From contig NZ_JADNQW010000005.1 in NCBI RefSeq assembly GCF_015709455.1, positions 2,286,501 through 2,350,500 on the forward strand: DNA of 64,000 bases, read 5' to 3'. The stretch is from Methylosinus sp. H3A. GTDB lineage: Bacteria; Pseudomonadota; Alphaproteobacteria; Rhizobiales; Beijerinckiaceae. Under the pieces are notes generated by a model. It saw nothing but the letters and a program-made list of their open reading frames with translations. It had not been told where the DNA came from and ran no database searches. Below, one piece after another: positions 39,401 to 46,415 of this stretch. Position 1 is the stretch's first letter. Each line of letters begins with the position of its first letter. A program made the position numbers and the translations under genes.

Positions 39401-40857
39401 AAGAGGATTTGAACGGAGCGCGGATCGGCGATTTTGACGTCGGCCAGAATCTCGATCGCGGACTCCCAAAGGACGAAGCTCGCGCGCGGGCCGGTATGGC
39501 CGCCGCATTCGCCGCCCTCGAAAATGAATTTTCGCGCGCCTTCCTTCAAAAAGCCCTCGAGCAGGCCGGGAGAGGGCACATGCAGATAGGTCGAGACGCC
39601 GAGCGCCTCGAGCTCGCGCGCCTGGCTCGGACGCCCGCCGGCGATGATCGCGAAAGGCGGCTTCGCCTCGGAAATGGCGTCGATCTGCTCCTGGCGCAGC
39701 TCCAATGGCGCGAAGCCCAGCATGCCGACGCCCCAAGGCTTCTCGCCCATGATCGCCTTCGTCTGCGAGAGCAGCGCGTGCGCCTGCGGCCCGCGCAGAA
39801 CCGACAGAGCGAGAAAGGGTAGCGCGCCGCCGTCCGCGACGGCGCGCGCGAAAGGCGCGACATCGCTGACGCGCGTCATCGGCCCTTGCACGATCGGATA
39901 GCGCACGCCATGAATCGTCGCGAGATCGGAGCCCTCGCTCAGAAGATCGTCGAGGCCCGACGGCGCGCCGCTCTCCAGCGCTTCGGCGATGGCGGCGACG
40001 GCGCGCCCGGTCGTGCCCCAGCGGCGCGCGAAGGCGCCGGCGAAAGCGATATCCTGACCCAAGAGCGCGACCGGATCGTCGTCGTCCTGCAATGATCGGC
40101 GCAGCAGCGCCGGCCAGTCCTCGCCCGCCGCGACGGCGCGTTCCAATGCGCGCAGCTTCTGGCGGCCGTGTCGGCTCGACAGACGCGCCATGGTCGAACG
40201 CTCGCCGACGACGACCGTCTCGCCGCCGTCGAGCCGGCTCCACGAGGCGGCGAGAGCCGGCGCCCCATAGGGCCCTTCCTCGGTGAGCCAGAGCTGCTCG
40301 GCGAGCACCACGCCCGCCGCGCCGGCGAGGGTCGCCGCCGCGGCGCTGCGCGGACCTATGCCGCCCTGAATCCAGAAAGGGATGCGAAGAGCGCCCGAGA
40401 ATTCCTGCAAGAGGATGAAAGAAGAGGATTTGCCGATCCGGCCGCCGGTCTCGTTCCCCTTGACGACGACGCCGTCATAGCCCGCGTCCTGCGCTGCGAG
40501 CGCGCTCTCGAGATCATGGACCTCGAGAGCGACGAAGCGGACGAATCTGCCGGCGCTCTCGCGGATCGCCGCTGCATCCTCGCGCTGGATTCCGGCGACG
40601 ATCAGAACGTCGATGCGGCCGTCGACGAGCCGCTCGAGCTCGACGACACTCGTCACGCTCGAAAATTGCGCGTCCCAGCGCAAGCCCCATCCGCCGGCCG
40701 CCGCCTTGCCGCGAATATGCGCCAGCGCCGCATTGAGTTTTTCGAGATCGGCGTCCATTCCGATATCGAGAAGCCCCGTGCCGCCGGCCCGGCTGGCCGC
40801 GACCACAATCCCGGCGTCCATGTATCGGCTGGGAGAAACAGCCGCGACTCGCTCCAT
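33406..40857 (-). CDS. Pfa-like lipid synthase: tandem enoyl-reductase barrels-KS-AT-ACP-KR
   Basis: Iterative-type synthase of 2483 residues. Residues 1-660 look like two nitronate-monooxygenase/PfaD-type flavin barrels, the second clearer (YPIVQGPM near 321, GGECGGHTGPR near 450, FAGGVHDALSAA). Then come a KS (DAACSSSL near 877; EAHGTGT; GHTKVTAG), an AT (PGQGSQ; AGHSYGEY near 1354; AAFH) and a Pro/Ala-rich linker with a short coiled coil. A PfaA-like ACP (LGVDSIKRIEI near 1867) and a split KR (ATGGAYGIT near 2207; SDYSAAN near 2389) follow. No dehydratase is present, but one is fused to the PPTase two genes on. Domain style is that of polyunsaturated-fatty-acid and heterocyst-glycolipid-type synthases rather than modular PKSs. 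It heads a leftward operon. Confidence 0.9.
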   Translation of the reverse strand: MERVAAVSPSRYMDAGIVVAASRAGGTGLLDIGMDADLEKLNAALAHIRGKAAAGGWGLRWDAQFSSVTSVVELERLVDGRIDVLIVAGIQREDAAAIRESAGRFVRFVALEVHDLESALAAQDAGYDGVVVKGNETGGRIGKSSSFILLQEFSGALRIPFWIQGGIGPRSAAAATLAGAAGVVLAEQLWLTEEGPYGAPALAASWSRLDGGETVVVGERSTMARLSSRHGRQKLRALERAVAAGEDWPALLRRSLQDDDDPVALLGQDIAFAGAFARRWGTTGRAVAAIAEALESGAPSGLDDLLSEGSDLATIHGVRYPIVQGPMTRVSDVAPFARAVADGGALPFLALSVLRGPQAHALLSQTKAIMGEKPWGVGMLGFAPLELRQEQIDAISEAKPPFAIIAGGRPSQARELEALGVSTYLHVPSPGLLEGFLKEGARKFIFEGGECGGHTGPRASFVLWESAIEILADVKIADPRSVQILFAGGVHDALSAAMVARLAAPLAARGMKIGVLMGTAYLFTHEAVSAGAILEEFQHQALRCDETALLQSGVGIYTRCARTSFCGEFDETRRRLIREEKSDEQILMTLELLNVGRLRIASKGLAHKGERTGLDESGRYIELDVEAQRRDGLYMMGEVARLRRATLGVAELHEEVSRGAAELLAKHRAAAEPARVAKEKGEDIAIVGMACVMPGAEDARAFWRNIVQSICMFREVSEDRWRPSDFFDTARAPDRIYSKWGAFLDEIAFDPTAYGIPPASLPSIEPVQLLALHVATKALADAGFDRRPFPKDRTATIFASGAMNELGTLYVFRTLLSHYLPKVAGLSEETRAHIVSSLYGSQLPQWTPDSFPGFLANVAAGRVSNRLDLRGANFTVDAACSSSLAALDAGIRELQSHDADVALIGGIDGANGCMAFMSFAQTHALSPTGVCRPFSDTADGIVLGEGVAAIVLKRLSDAERDGDRIYAVVKGVGSSSDGRNRSLTAPDNRGQALALQRAYEKAGVDPASVALIEAHGTGTVVGDKCEIKSMTQVFGEAGAERQSCAVGSVKSMIGHTKVTAGLAALVKASLALKHRVLPPTLGVDKPSSRVDFAQTPFYVNTRARPWFARSPDEPRRCGVSAFGFGGTNFHAVLEEYAGGYRESDVENFTPRAAELIVVTRADGAEVERAAQSLLASLVHPDLLSLGQLAYSLHLDEQALRLPAGEPVSRLAIVATSVEDLKSKLEFFLRQGKGKRTIKAPQGIYFHDRGAEEAGGGVCMLFPGQGSQKLDMLSDLVLSRPSSFGLFERADSAFAGELPQPLSRYIYPLPSFTEEERERRKAELDDTRIAQPALGLADLTAYDILAEFGLAPDFVAGHSYGEYVALCVAGAISRDDLLRLSQIRGLLSAEAAAADGGTMAAIAADEARVAQAIRALGLEVAIANLNAPDQTIVAGGGAAIDRAVEAFREQGLRAKRLPVTAAFHCAAMAPAQARLAAQLSKIAFAAPKLPVYSNTTASPYPSEAPEIEALLARHIAEPLRFVEEIERLYEAGARVFIEAGPGMTLSGLVDRILGKRPHATLAVDAPERPGWLQFGHLLAQAITLGLPVDVAQWFRHRGFAEIRLDALFEKAEAAANPPASVWRVSGGKAVPWRRPASTAEKEPAPEPIRIPSEKPPAPVAVNGASGPKKPTEPNGVAATPILHRRRETVNEGEPKSGDPAPAAARPRGSPLTQMRSELTQLIELQREQQVTLQRYIALQERLLSGADAGSASYVEQAPELARFEAPQRAEPIAPAPTAPHRLLTPSVPVPVLPEAVFAAVDGAAIRPATPAAEAPPRANGAAALKAEGAPTEMPPTAQFKAELLATMIERTGYSAEMLDFDAHMEADLGVDSIKRIEIFNQLKDRFPFMEGQDEETIFDELAGLKTLNAVVEWYDGLQARRAGTEGTDPAKKSPAPSSLSPLGTVESNSRSAGSEETLRYVLSPLPAPRAARASEMDGYPYERVILVVGEATPVAEALDAALKARGYQVWRALPGDQTTTLATDAMTIDFADPEGVKALATRLAEGRHRVGALFNLAGLDAECVDDRRRLDCARNLFQLLKTFEGDLKDSAGRGGGWLVNVTALDGQFGLRRQQRFSAAVAGSLGVAKSAAQEWRDLRVRCIDVDPHLAADKIARELMIEAGLRASPLEIGLTEDGRWTLDLAQASAAAAEIESLRLDPEAVVLATGGAYGITADIARAVASAYRPRLVLVGRSPAPAAEPEETRRLSASELKEFLIGRLRAENPKVKPVEIERVWKRMLKDRQILANLEAMTSAGARVEYHSLDITDADAFGRLIDDVYARFGRIDGVLHGAGVLDDRLIRDKTLDSFDRVFATKATPAFTLIEKLRPEGLRFLLFFSSIAGRFGNAGQSDYSAANEVLNKLASRLSLEWPKTHVVAINWGPWNGGMVTDELRRLYESKDIRTLEIEQGRQECLDELARGATGNPEIVVAASMQKIAQLALRQ

Positions 40858-40930
40858 TTTTCAGCCCCGCCCATTCGCGTCCGCAGACGCAACATCCCCG
40901 TTTCAAAGGGTGCAAAATCCTTTAATTTAT

Positions 40931-40944
40931 CAAGTTGTTACTTG
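40931..40944. promoter_or_regulatory. Operator-like inverted repeat CAAGT-N4-ACTTG
   Basis: Perfect 5-bp arms in the A/T-rich patch 74 bases upstream of the synthase start, a likely promoter position for that operon. Confidence 0.35.
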
Positions 40945-40958
40945 TCACGTCCCGGAAA

Positions 40959-40981
40959 GCGGCGCCTAAATTGTGCGCCGC
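40959..40981. promoter_or_regulatory. GC-rich inverted repeat GCGGCGC-N9-GCGCCGC
   Basis: Perfect 7-bp arms, 14 bases beyond the previous repeat. It could be a second regulator site or an RNA hairpin in a leader. Confidence 0.3.
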
Positions 40982-41414
40982 ACTCAGAAACCGGGCAATT
41001 TGGTCGAATGCGCGGCTTCGAGATGTCGGCGAGCAGTCTGCGCTTCGTCGCGCCGTCGCAATGTCAGCGATTCATTCACGATATTCGTCGTTTCAAATCG
41101 ATCTCGCCCTCGTTCACGAGCGCTTCGCTTCAATAGCAAGCTCTGCGCCATCCCTTTACGGCACAAGGCGGAATTGCTCGCCGAAGCCGATCCGCGGTTC
41201 GCGCGCCCCTTTCGTCGGGGACGCGATCGCCCGCTCGCCGAGCCGGACCATGCAGCATATTTCCGCGAAAACACTGTGACTTGGCGCACATCGCGGTTTC
41301 CGATAATGATGATGATGCGGTGCGGGTGACGGAGACCGTCGCTCGATTGCGCGCCGCAGCGAGGCGTCGCCCGGTCGATTCGATAATTTCAATCGAGGAA
41401 AGGTCGCCGCGCCC

Positions 41415-42782
41415 GTGACGTCATGTCCCAAATTCGCAATCGTCACCATCGGGAGCGGGTCGTATCTCGGCTCGACGGTCCATGACGTCACCCTCGCCAA
41501 TGCGCTGCGACGCCGCGGCTACGAGGTCGTCGTCTATTGGATGCTCGAGGAGACGCCCGAGCTCGTCGCCGACGGCGTCGCGCAGAGAATGCTCTGCCAC
41601 GGCCCGCGTTATCAATTCGCGCGCCCCTCGGAGTTCATGGATCGGGTCATCGGGCGCATCGCCTTTCGCCTGCCGCGCAAATTACGGCGAGCGGTCGCTC
41701 AGGGCGTGCCTGGCTTCGTCGAAAATCTCATGCGCAATCTGGTGCGCTCGCTCTATTGCTACGAGAGGACCGACGTCGCTTTGGCCAAGCGGCTGGCGCG
41801 CTTCGTCGAAGCGGACGGCGTCACGCATGTCAAAATGAGTTTCGGCTCGATCGGCGCGCTGGCGCTCGAAGCACAAAAGCACGCGCGAAAGAAATTCGAC
41901 TATCTGGTGACCTTCCAGGGCGACGAGGAATTCGCCAGCCTCGCCGAGGCGTGCGGTGTGGCGGATGTCTATCGCCGCCGCGTCGACGAGGCCGTGCGAA
42001 AGGCGCGCTGGCCGGCGCTCGTTCTCAGTCGCAGCTATGCGACGCGTCTCGTCGAGGATCTCGGCCTGGACGGCTCTCGCCTCGAGATCCTCTATTGCGG
42101 GATCGATCTGCCGAGCGAAACGGCGGCTCCCGATTTTTCCATACTGACGGCGACTTTTCCGCGCCTGCGGCGCGATCTTCCCATTCTCGCTTTCGTCGGT
42201 CGCCAAGAGAGCGAGAAGGGAATCGATCTGCTTCTCTATGCGACGAAGATGCTCGTCGCCCGCGGCGTTCGCTTCCAGCTCGTCGTCTGCGGCGCGACGG
42301 CGAAGGGCCTCGCCTATCGGACTGCGATCAAGGATATCGTCACGCATCTCGGCCTCTATGTCCATCATTCGGGCGCCGTCTCGGTCGCGACGCGGGACGC
42401 TCTGTTCGCGCATTGCCGTTGCGTCGCCTGCCCCTCCATCAATGGCGAGCCCTTCGGGCTGGTCGTCGCCGAGGCGATGAGCTTTGGCGCTCCTGCCGTC
42501 GTGCCGGATTATGGCGGCGTCGCCGAGGTGGTCGAGGGCGACGACGAAGCGGGCGGATTGATCTTTCGGTGCTGGGACAGCGGGGATCTCGCGCGGCAGC
42601 TCGAGCGCCTGCTGACCGACGACGCATTGCATGCGGAGCTCGCCGGAAATGCGCGCCGCTTGGCCGCGCGTTTCTCGACGTCGCGCATGGTCGACGGTTT
42701 TCTCGACCATCTCGGCCTGCCGCATAGGGCGCCGGCGCAAGGCGGCCTTCTCGAGACGGCGCCCGAAAAAATCGATATTTGA
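41415..42782 (+). CDS. GT4-family glycosyltransferase
   Basis: Sugar transferase with the two-lobed GT-B fold, 455 residues. The N-lobe begins IVTIGSGSYLGSTVHDVTLANAL. The C-lobe has FVGRQESEKGIDLLL and the nucleotide-sugar motif EPFGLVVAEAM with two glutamates seven residues apart (E(x7)E), then VPDYGGVAEVV. It starts at GTG with an AGGAAAGG ribosome site. It has no signal peptide, so it acts at the cytoplasmic face. Its divergent position beside the lipid synthase suggests it may add a sugar to the exported lipid, which would make that a glycolipid; exopolysaccharide or glycan work is the other option. Confidence 0.88.
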   Translation: MTSCPKFAIVTIGSGSYLGSTVHDVTLANALRRRGYEVVVYWMLEETPELVADGVAQRMLCHGPRYQFARPSEFMDRVIGRIAFRLPRKLRRAVAQGVPGFVENLMRNLVRSLYCYERTDVALAKRLARFVEADGVTHVKMSFGSIGALALEAQKHARKKFDYLVTFQGDEEFASLAEACGVADVYRRRVDEAVRKARWPALVLSRSYATRLVEDLGLDGSRLEILYCGIDLPSETAAPDFSILTATFPRLRRDLPILAFVGRQESEKGIDLLLYATKMLVARGVRFQLVVCGATAKGLAYRTAIKDIVTHLGLYVHHSGAVSVATRDALFAHCRCVACPSINGEPFGLVVAEAMSFGAPAVVPDYGGVAEVVEGDDEAGGLIFRCWDSGDLARQLERLLTDDALHAELAGNARRLAARFSTSRMVDGFLDHLGLPHRAPAQGGLLETAPEKIDI

Positions 42783-43143
42783 AGTTCGCCTTCACCCGTT
42801 TGCCCTGGCGCCTCGCGTTTGCCCGATAGAGCGCGATAAGTGACCCCGCGCCGAGCTCGAGGATGGCGAGCGCGTCCCACGTCGAGAGCTGACGTTCAAT
42901 GGAGTGTCGAACTTCCGTGATCGGCCCAGCAGGAGGCCGTTCGATCGCTGATGAACGAGCGTAGAAGCAAGAACGCGGCAGTTTCGATTCGTGTTGGAAA
43001 TAGTGGCGCTCTACCTTCGCCGGTCGGCGTCTCGCGGCGCATCCGCCGACAGAATCTGTCTTTCGACCGCGAATCGACTCGCGAGCCTTCGGATCGCCCC
43101 TATCTGAATGAGACGACCGACTTTGCGGCGGAGTCTTCGTTCC
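42783..43143. other. Intergenic stretch, nothing recognised
   Basis: About 360 bases between the glycosyltransferase and the membrane-LysM gene. I see no convincing gene, RNA or repeat. The promoter of the downstream gene probably lies in it. Confidence 0.4.
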
Positions 43144-44055
43144 ATGTATGCGGCTTCAGGTTTGCTCAGCGCGCCCTTCTCGGCGGTGTGGATCGTGGCG
43201 CTCGCCGCGGTCTTGGCTTTTCATTGCCGGCATATCGCTCAGGGGTGCCGGGAGTGCCGCTGGTTCCATTCCACCCATATCGCGATGGCGATCGGCATGG
43301 TCTACATGTTCGGCGCCTCCGCTTTTGGCTGGGACTTGGTGTCGTCGTCCGTCTGGACGGCGCTCTATGTCGCGATCGCCGCTGCGATCCTCGTCTTGAT
43401 CGCATATCAACTTCTCCGACACGGCTCTTTCGACTTCCTATGGGCGCTGGCGCTGATCCAACAAGGCGCGATGATCTACATGTGGGCGCCGATGAATTAC
43501 TGGAAGCCTTGGGTCAGCTATGGCCTCGCCGTTTATTTCGCGCTGGAGGCGATCGCCTGGCCCTTGGGCCTGTGCAGCGCGCAGAGCCTCGCGCGCGTCG
43601 GCGCCGTCGTTTCCGGCGGCGGCGGGTCGCTCGCCATCGCGGGCTTCGAACGTCGATCGCCGCTCGTCGAGAATTTCTGCATGACCGTGATGGCGGCTTC
43701 GATGGGCTATATGTTCGTCGGAATGCAGCTCCTGATGTCCATGCCGACGATGTCGACGCCGCCCGCCATGGCGACGGCGGAGCCGGAGAGGCCGTCGATC
43801 GCGCCGAAAGAAGCGACGCTGCAGCAAGCGCAACCTCTACAGGCCGCTCCAGAAAGGGCCGCCGCAGATGCGACGAGCTCCTATCGCATCGTCGCAGGCG
43901 ACACATTGGCGCGCATCGCGCTACGCCACTATGGCGACGCCGGCAAGTGGCGTGACTTGGTGAAAGCCAATCCCGGCCTCGATCCGCGCCGGATGACGGT
44001 CGGCGCGACGATAGCGCTACCGAAGATGGGCGCTGTTCCCGCATCGGGCCCTTGA
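43144..44055 (+). CDS. Multi-spanning membrane protein with C-terminal LysM domain
   Basis: About 303 residues. The N-terminal 200 residues contain roughly six hydrophobic helices (for example SAVWIVALAAVLAFH, VWTALYVAIAAAILVLIAY and MTVMAASMGYMFVGMQLLM) of the DUF5134 kind, with His/Met residues in them. A Pro/Ala/Glu-rich linker and a LysM peptidoglycan-binding motif (YRIVAGDTLARIALRHYGDAGKWRDLVKAN, then GATIALP) end the protein. The ATG at 43144 has GGAG ten bases upstream; an ATG at 43108 would add 12 residues. It could tie a membrane activity to the cell wall. Function unknown. Confidence 0.75.
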   Translation: MYAASGLLSAPFSAVWIVALAAVLAFHCRHIAQGCRECRWFHSTHIAMAIGMVYMFGASAFGWDLVSSSVWTALYVAIAAAILVLIAYQLLRHGSFDFLWALALIQQGAMIYMWAPMNYWKPWVSYGLAVYFALEAIAWPLGLCSAQSLARVGAVVSGGGGSLAIAGFERRSPLVENFCMTVMAASMGYMFVGMQLLMSMPTMSTPPAMATAEPERPSIAPKEATLQQAQPLQAAPERAAADATSSYRIVAGDTLARIALRHYGDAGKWRDLVKANPGLDPRRMTVGATIALPKMGAVPASGP

Positions 44056-44479
44056 ATGCGCGTCAGCACATCGTCAGGCGCCAAAAAGGCGCCGAGGTCA
44101 TAAAGCGGCGCTTCTTCCGCAGCGAGCCCGCATTGCGAGTCCATTCAGGCGTCAATCGAAAAGAATCCCGCATTCGTGAATTTTCGTGGCGCTTTCAAAG
44201 GGGCTCGCACGTCTTATCGGCGAAGACCGAGAGTCCGATCGGAAAGAATGTCGTGTCGCTCTCGGGCGAATCTTTCTCGAGAGACGAGGCGCCGGCGAAA
44301 CCGATACGCCTTTGCGCGTTCGGCGCGCCGATGCGTCGAGAGTGGGGATTTCGAAGCGTTGTGGAAAGGGGCGGCCGATGAAGCCTGGACAAAATGCTCC
44401 GCCATGGGCCGCCGCCGCGCGTCGCAAGCCCGTCTCCCTTCGAGCCGAGGACTTGTCGAGACGCCAAACTTGGCCGACG
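44056..44479. other. Intergenic stretch with a short GGCGCC-A5-GGCGCC repeat
   Basis: About 420 bases lacking a convincing gene. GGCGCC occurs twice around AAAAA (44077-44093), just after the LysM gene, and could fold as a hairpin, but no T tract follows. The right half may be more of the decayed NRPS relic that follows. Confidence 0.35.
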
Positions 44480-45258
44480 TTCGGAGAGTCTCTGTGTGTC
44501 ATCGAGGCCGAGGTCTCTGGCCTTCGGCTCGTCGATTGGACGGCAGGACGGTCTGACCAACTCCAAGAATTGGCGACGCGCCATAGCGCCGTCTTGTTGC
44601 GCGTCTCGTTGCGGAGCATCGTATCTGCGTGCGGAGTTTTCAACACATCATTCTCGACGACTGGTATACGTCGCAGCTGATCCTCGATGTTCGTCGGCAC
44701 TACGCGACGGCGTCGAGAGGCGAGCGCCTCGATCTGCCGGCCGCGCCGCAATTCCGGTGTTACATCGAATGGATCGAAGCAAAGTGGCTGGACGCCGCGG
44801 AAAAATTTTGGCGCAATTATCTGGATGGATTCGCCGAGACGACGCCGCTCATAGGCGTGAAACGGTCGCAGAATGACCTCGTCTCGCAGGTCGAGGATAT
44901 GGTCCTCGATCTTCCCGACGATGTCTATGATCGCGCCAAAGCTCTCGTTCAGCGCAATCGACTGACGCTGAATACTTTTGTCCAGGGAGCGCTTGCTCTC
45001 ACGCTCGGCCGGGCGGCCGGCGTGGACGAGGTCGTTTTCGGCGTCACGGTCTCCGGTCGACCGACAGATCTCGACGGCGCCGAGGCGACGCTGGGACTCT
45101 TCATCAACAGTCTTCCTCTGCGCGTGCGAATAGACCCGCGGAAGCGCGTCGTCGATTGGCTGCGCGACATTTTGTCGGACAATCTCGACATTCGCCAATA
45201 TGAGTTCGATCGGCGAAATATACGAGCACGGCGCGCCTCGGAGCATCGGGCTCTATAA
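44480..45258 (+). pseudogene. Relic of an NRPS condensation domain
   Basis: Decayed fragment of a nonribosomal-peptide condensation domain. One reading frame (about 44480-44580) carries SLCVIEAEVSGLRLVDWTAG, resembling the strand before the active site. After an in-frame TAG at 44584, another frame (44587-45258) carries RICVRSFQHIILDDW, where HHxxxDG is expected. It then has VFGVTVSGRP and LGLFINSLPLRV, typical of the domain's latch end. The active-site motif is broken (QHIILDD) and the reading frame shifts. No adenylation or carrier domain follows. It ends 113 bases from tRNA-Thr, which suggests a fragment left by recombination at the island edge. Confidence 0.7.
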
Positions 45259-45370
45259 TTCGCGATATTGCTGTTTGGTCGATTGCGCCAGCGACCGCGG
45301 CGAGCCGAGTTCGGCGGCGGCGCAGCTCTGCCTCTTGTGGAGTGGCGCGCGTCATCTCGCTGGAGAGATG

Positions 45371-45446
45371 TGGTGCCGCTTGAGGGATTCGAACCCCCGA
45401 CCCCATCATTACGAATGATGTGCTCTACCAGCTGAGCTAAAGCGGC
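45371..45446 (-). tRNA. tRNA-Thr (anticodon CGU)
   Basis: A complete 76-base cloverleaf on the minus strand: acceptor GCCGCTT pairing with AAGCGGC, D-arm GCTCAGCTGGTAGAGC, anticodon arm CATCA-TTCGTAA-TGATG, T-arm with GGTTCGAATCC, and an encoded CCA. The 3' end points left, toward the biosynthetic region. Confidence 0.97.
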
Positions 45447-45664
45447 ATACTCTTTCAGGCTCGCGCCCGAACAATCCCTTACTCACTTGCGCTCGCCTGC
45501 GCCAGAGCTTCGATAGAGCGTCGCTTTCAGCGGCTGAGCCGCCAATTGCGAAAATGTGCTCCACCTACCGAGCTGTCGCGGCGAGGACGCAGGCTCGAGG
45601 GCCTCGTCGTCGAGGCGTTCCTCTTAGCGGCGCCGAATGGGTTTTTCAAGCGCGATGGCTCTTT

Positions 45665-46027
45665 TCATCCCAGGTCGTTGCGCAAGGCGCGGTTCGACGC
45701 TCCGGGGGCCGGCGAAAGGCTCGCCAGCGCCTGGCCGCGCAGCTGGTCCGCCTCGGAACGCGCCTTTTTTGCGTCGGCGCGCGCGGCCTTGGCGGCGCGG
45801 CGATAGCGGCCATGCGCCACCCAGGACGACAGGCCGCCTGCGACGACGCCCAGCGCGATCGCCGCCAGCACCACGAGATAGAGCGGCGCCTCGAATGACG
45901 GGCCGCTCTCGCCGGCGCCCGGAAACGGGTCGAGGAAAATCTTCACCGGCCCGCGATTGGCCACGGCGAAATATAAGAATACGAGCCCCAGCGGAACAAA
46001 GACGAGGATGCGCAGAACCGATCTCAT
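45665..46027 (-). CDS. LapA-domain inner-membrane protein
   Basis: A 120-residue protein with two membrane helices (LRILVFVPLGLVFLYFAVA and APLYLVVLAAIALGVVAGGL) and a charged, Ala-rich coiled tail. This is the layout of LapA-domain proteins, which in enterobacteria work with LapB in lipopolysaccharide control; that role is not shown here. The ATG at 46027 has a good GGAAGGTGAC ribosome site. It is 53 bases downstream of ihfB on the same strand, the usual alphaproteobacterial order. Confidence 0.85.
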   Translation of the reverse strand: MRSVLRILVFVPLGLVFLYFAVANRGPVKIFLDPFPGAGESGPSFEAPLYLVVLAAIALGVVAGGLSSWVAHGRYRRAAKAARADAKKARSEADQLRGQALASLSPAPGASNRALRNDLG

Positions 46028-46080
46028 GTCACCTTCCCAATTCCGCCCACCCAATTCCGCCGGGACGCCCCTGCGGCTGG

Positions 46081-46371
46081 TCAGCCGTGGTCGGCCTCGT
46101 TCAGCCGTTCGCGCATTTCCTTGCCGGTCTTGAAAAAGGGCACGGATTTCTCGTCGACGGACACTTGCTCGCCGGTGCGCGGATTGCGGCCGGTGCGCGC
46201 CTCTCGCCGCTTCACGGAGAAGGCGCCGAAGCCGCGCAGCTCGACCCTGTCGCCGCGCGCGAGCGCCAGCGTGATCTCGTCGAGGATCGTGCTGACGATC
46301 GTCTCGACGTCGCGTTGATAGAGATGCCCGTTGCGGGCGGCGATTCTTTGAATGAGTTCGGATTTGATCAT
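46081..46371 (-). CDS. ihfB: Integration host factor subunit beta
   Basis: Small DNA-bending protein of the HU/IHF family, 96 residues. It has [17 protein letters not shown], the central [20 protein letters not shown] and the arm [12 protein letters not shown] followed by [14 protein letters not shown], all diagnostic of the IHF beta chain. It pairs with IHF alpha to compact DNA and assist recombination and transcription. It lies between sppA and the LapA-like gene on the same strand, a conserved order. Confidence 0.95.
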   Translation of the reverse strand: MIKSELIQRIAARNGHLYQRDVETIVSTILDEITLALARGDRVELRGFGAFSVKRREARTGRNPRTGEQVSVDEKSVPFFKTGKEMRERLNEADHG

Positions 46372-46415
46372 GCGACGTTCCAGTTTTTACCGACTTGACC
46401 GCATCGATCGGAGCC

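Larger units (their letters stand above)
40858..41414. promoter_or_regulatory. Divergent intergenic region between lipid synthase and glycosyltransferase
   Basis: A gap of 557 bases without a credible gene, with an A/T-rich patch at 40905-40945. It should hold the promoters of both the leftward synthase operon and the rightward glycosyltransferase. Short open frames here lack coding character and good ribosome sites. A run of ATG/GAT triplets lies near 41305-41320. Confidence 0.45.

Noticed and set aside
40935..41329. Small overlapping open frames upstream of the glycosyltransferase
   Set aside because: Weak ribosome sites, no domain or secretion features, and they overlap each other on both strands.
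42951..43955. Plus-strand frame of 334 codons overlapping the LysM gene
   Set aside because: A shifted shadow of the membrane-LysM gene with an Arg-rich, featureless product.
44077..44093. GGCGCC-AAAAA-GGCGCC as terminator of the LysM gene
   Set aside because: No T tract follows, and each GGCGCC is self-palindromic, so the repeat may be chance.
44152..45246. Minus-strand open frame of 364 codons opposite the NRPS relic
   Set aside because: The plus strand carries clear condensation-domain remnants; the minus product shows no family feature.
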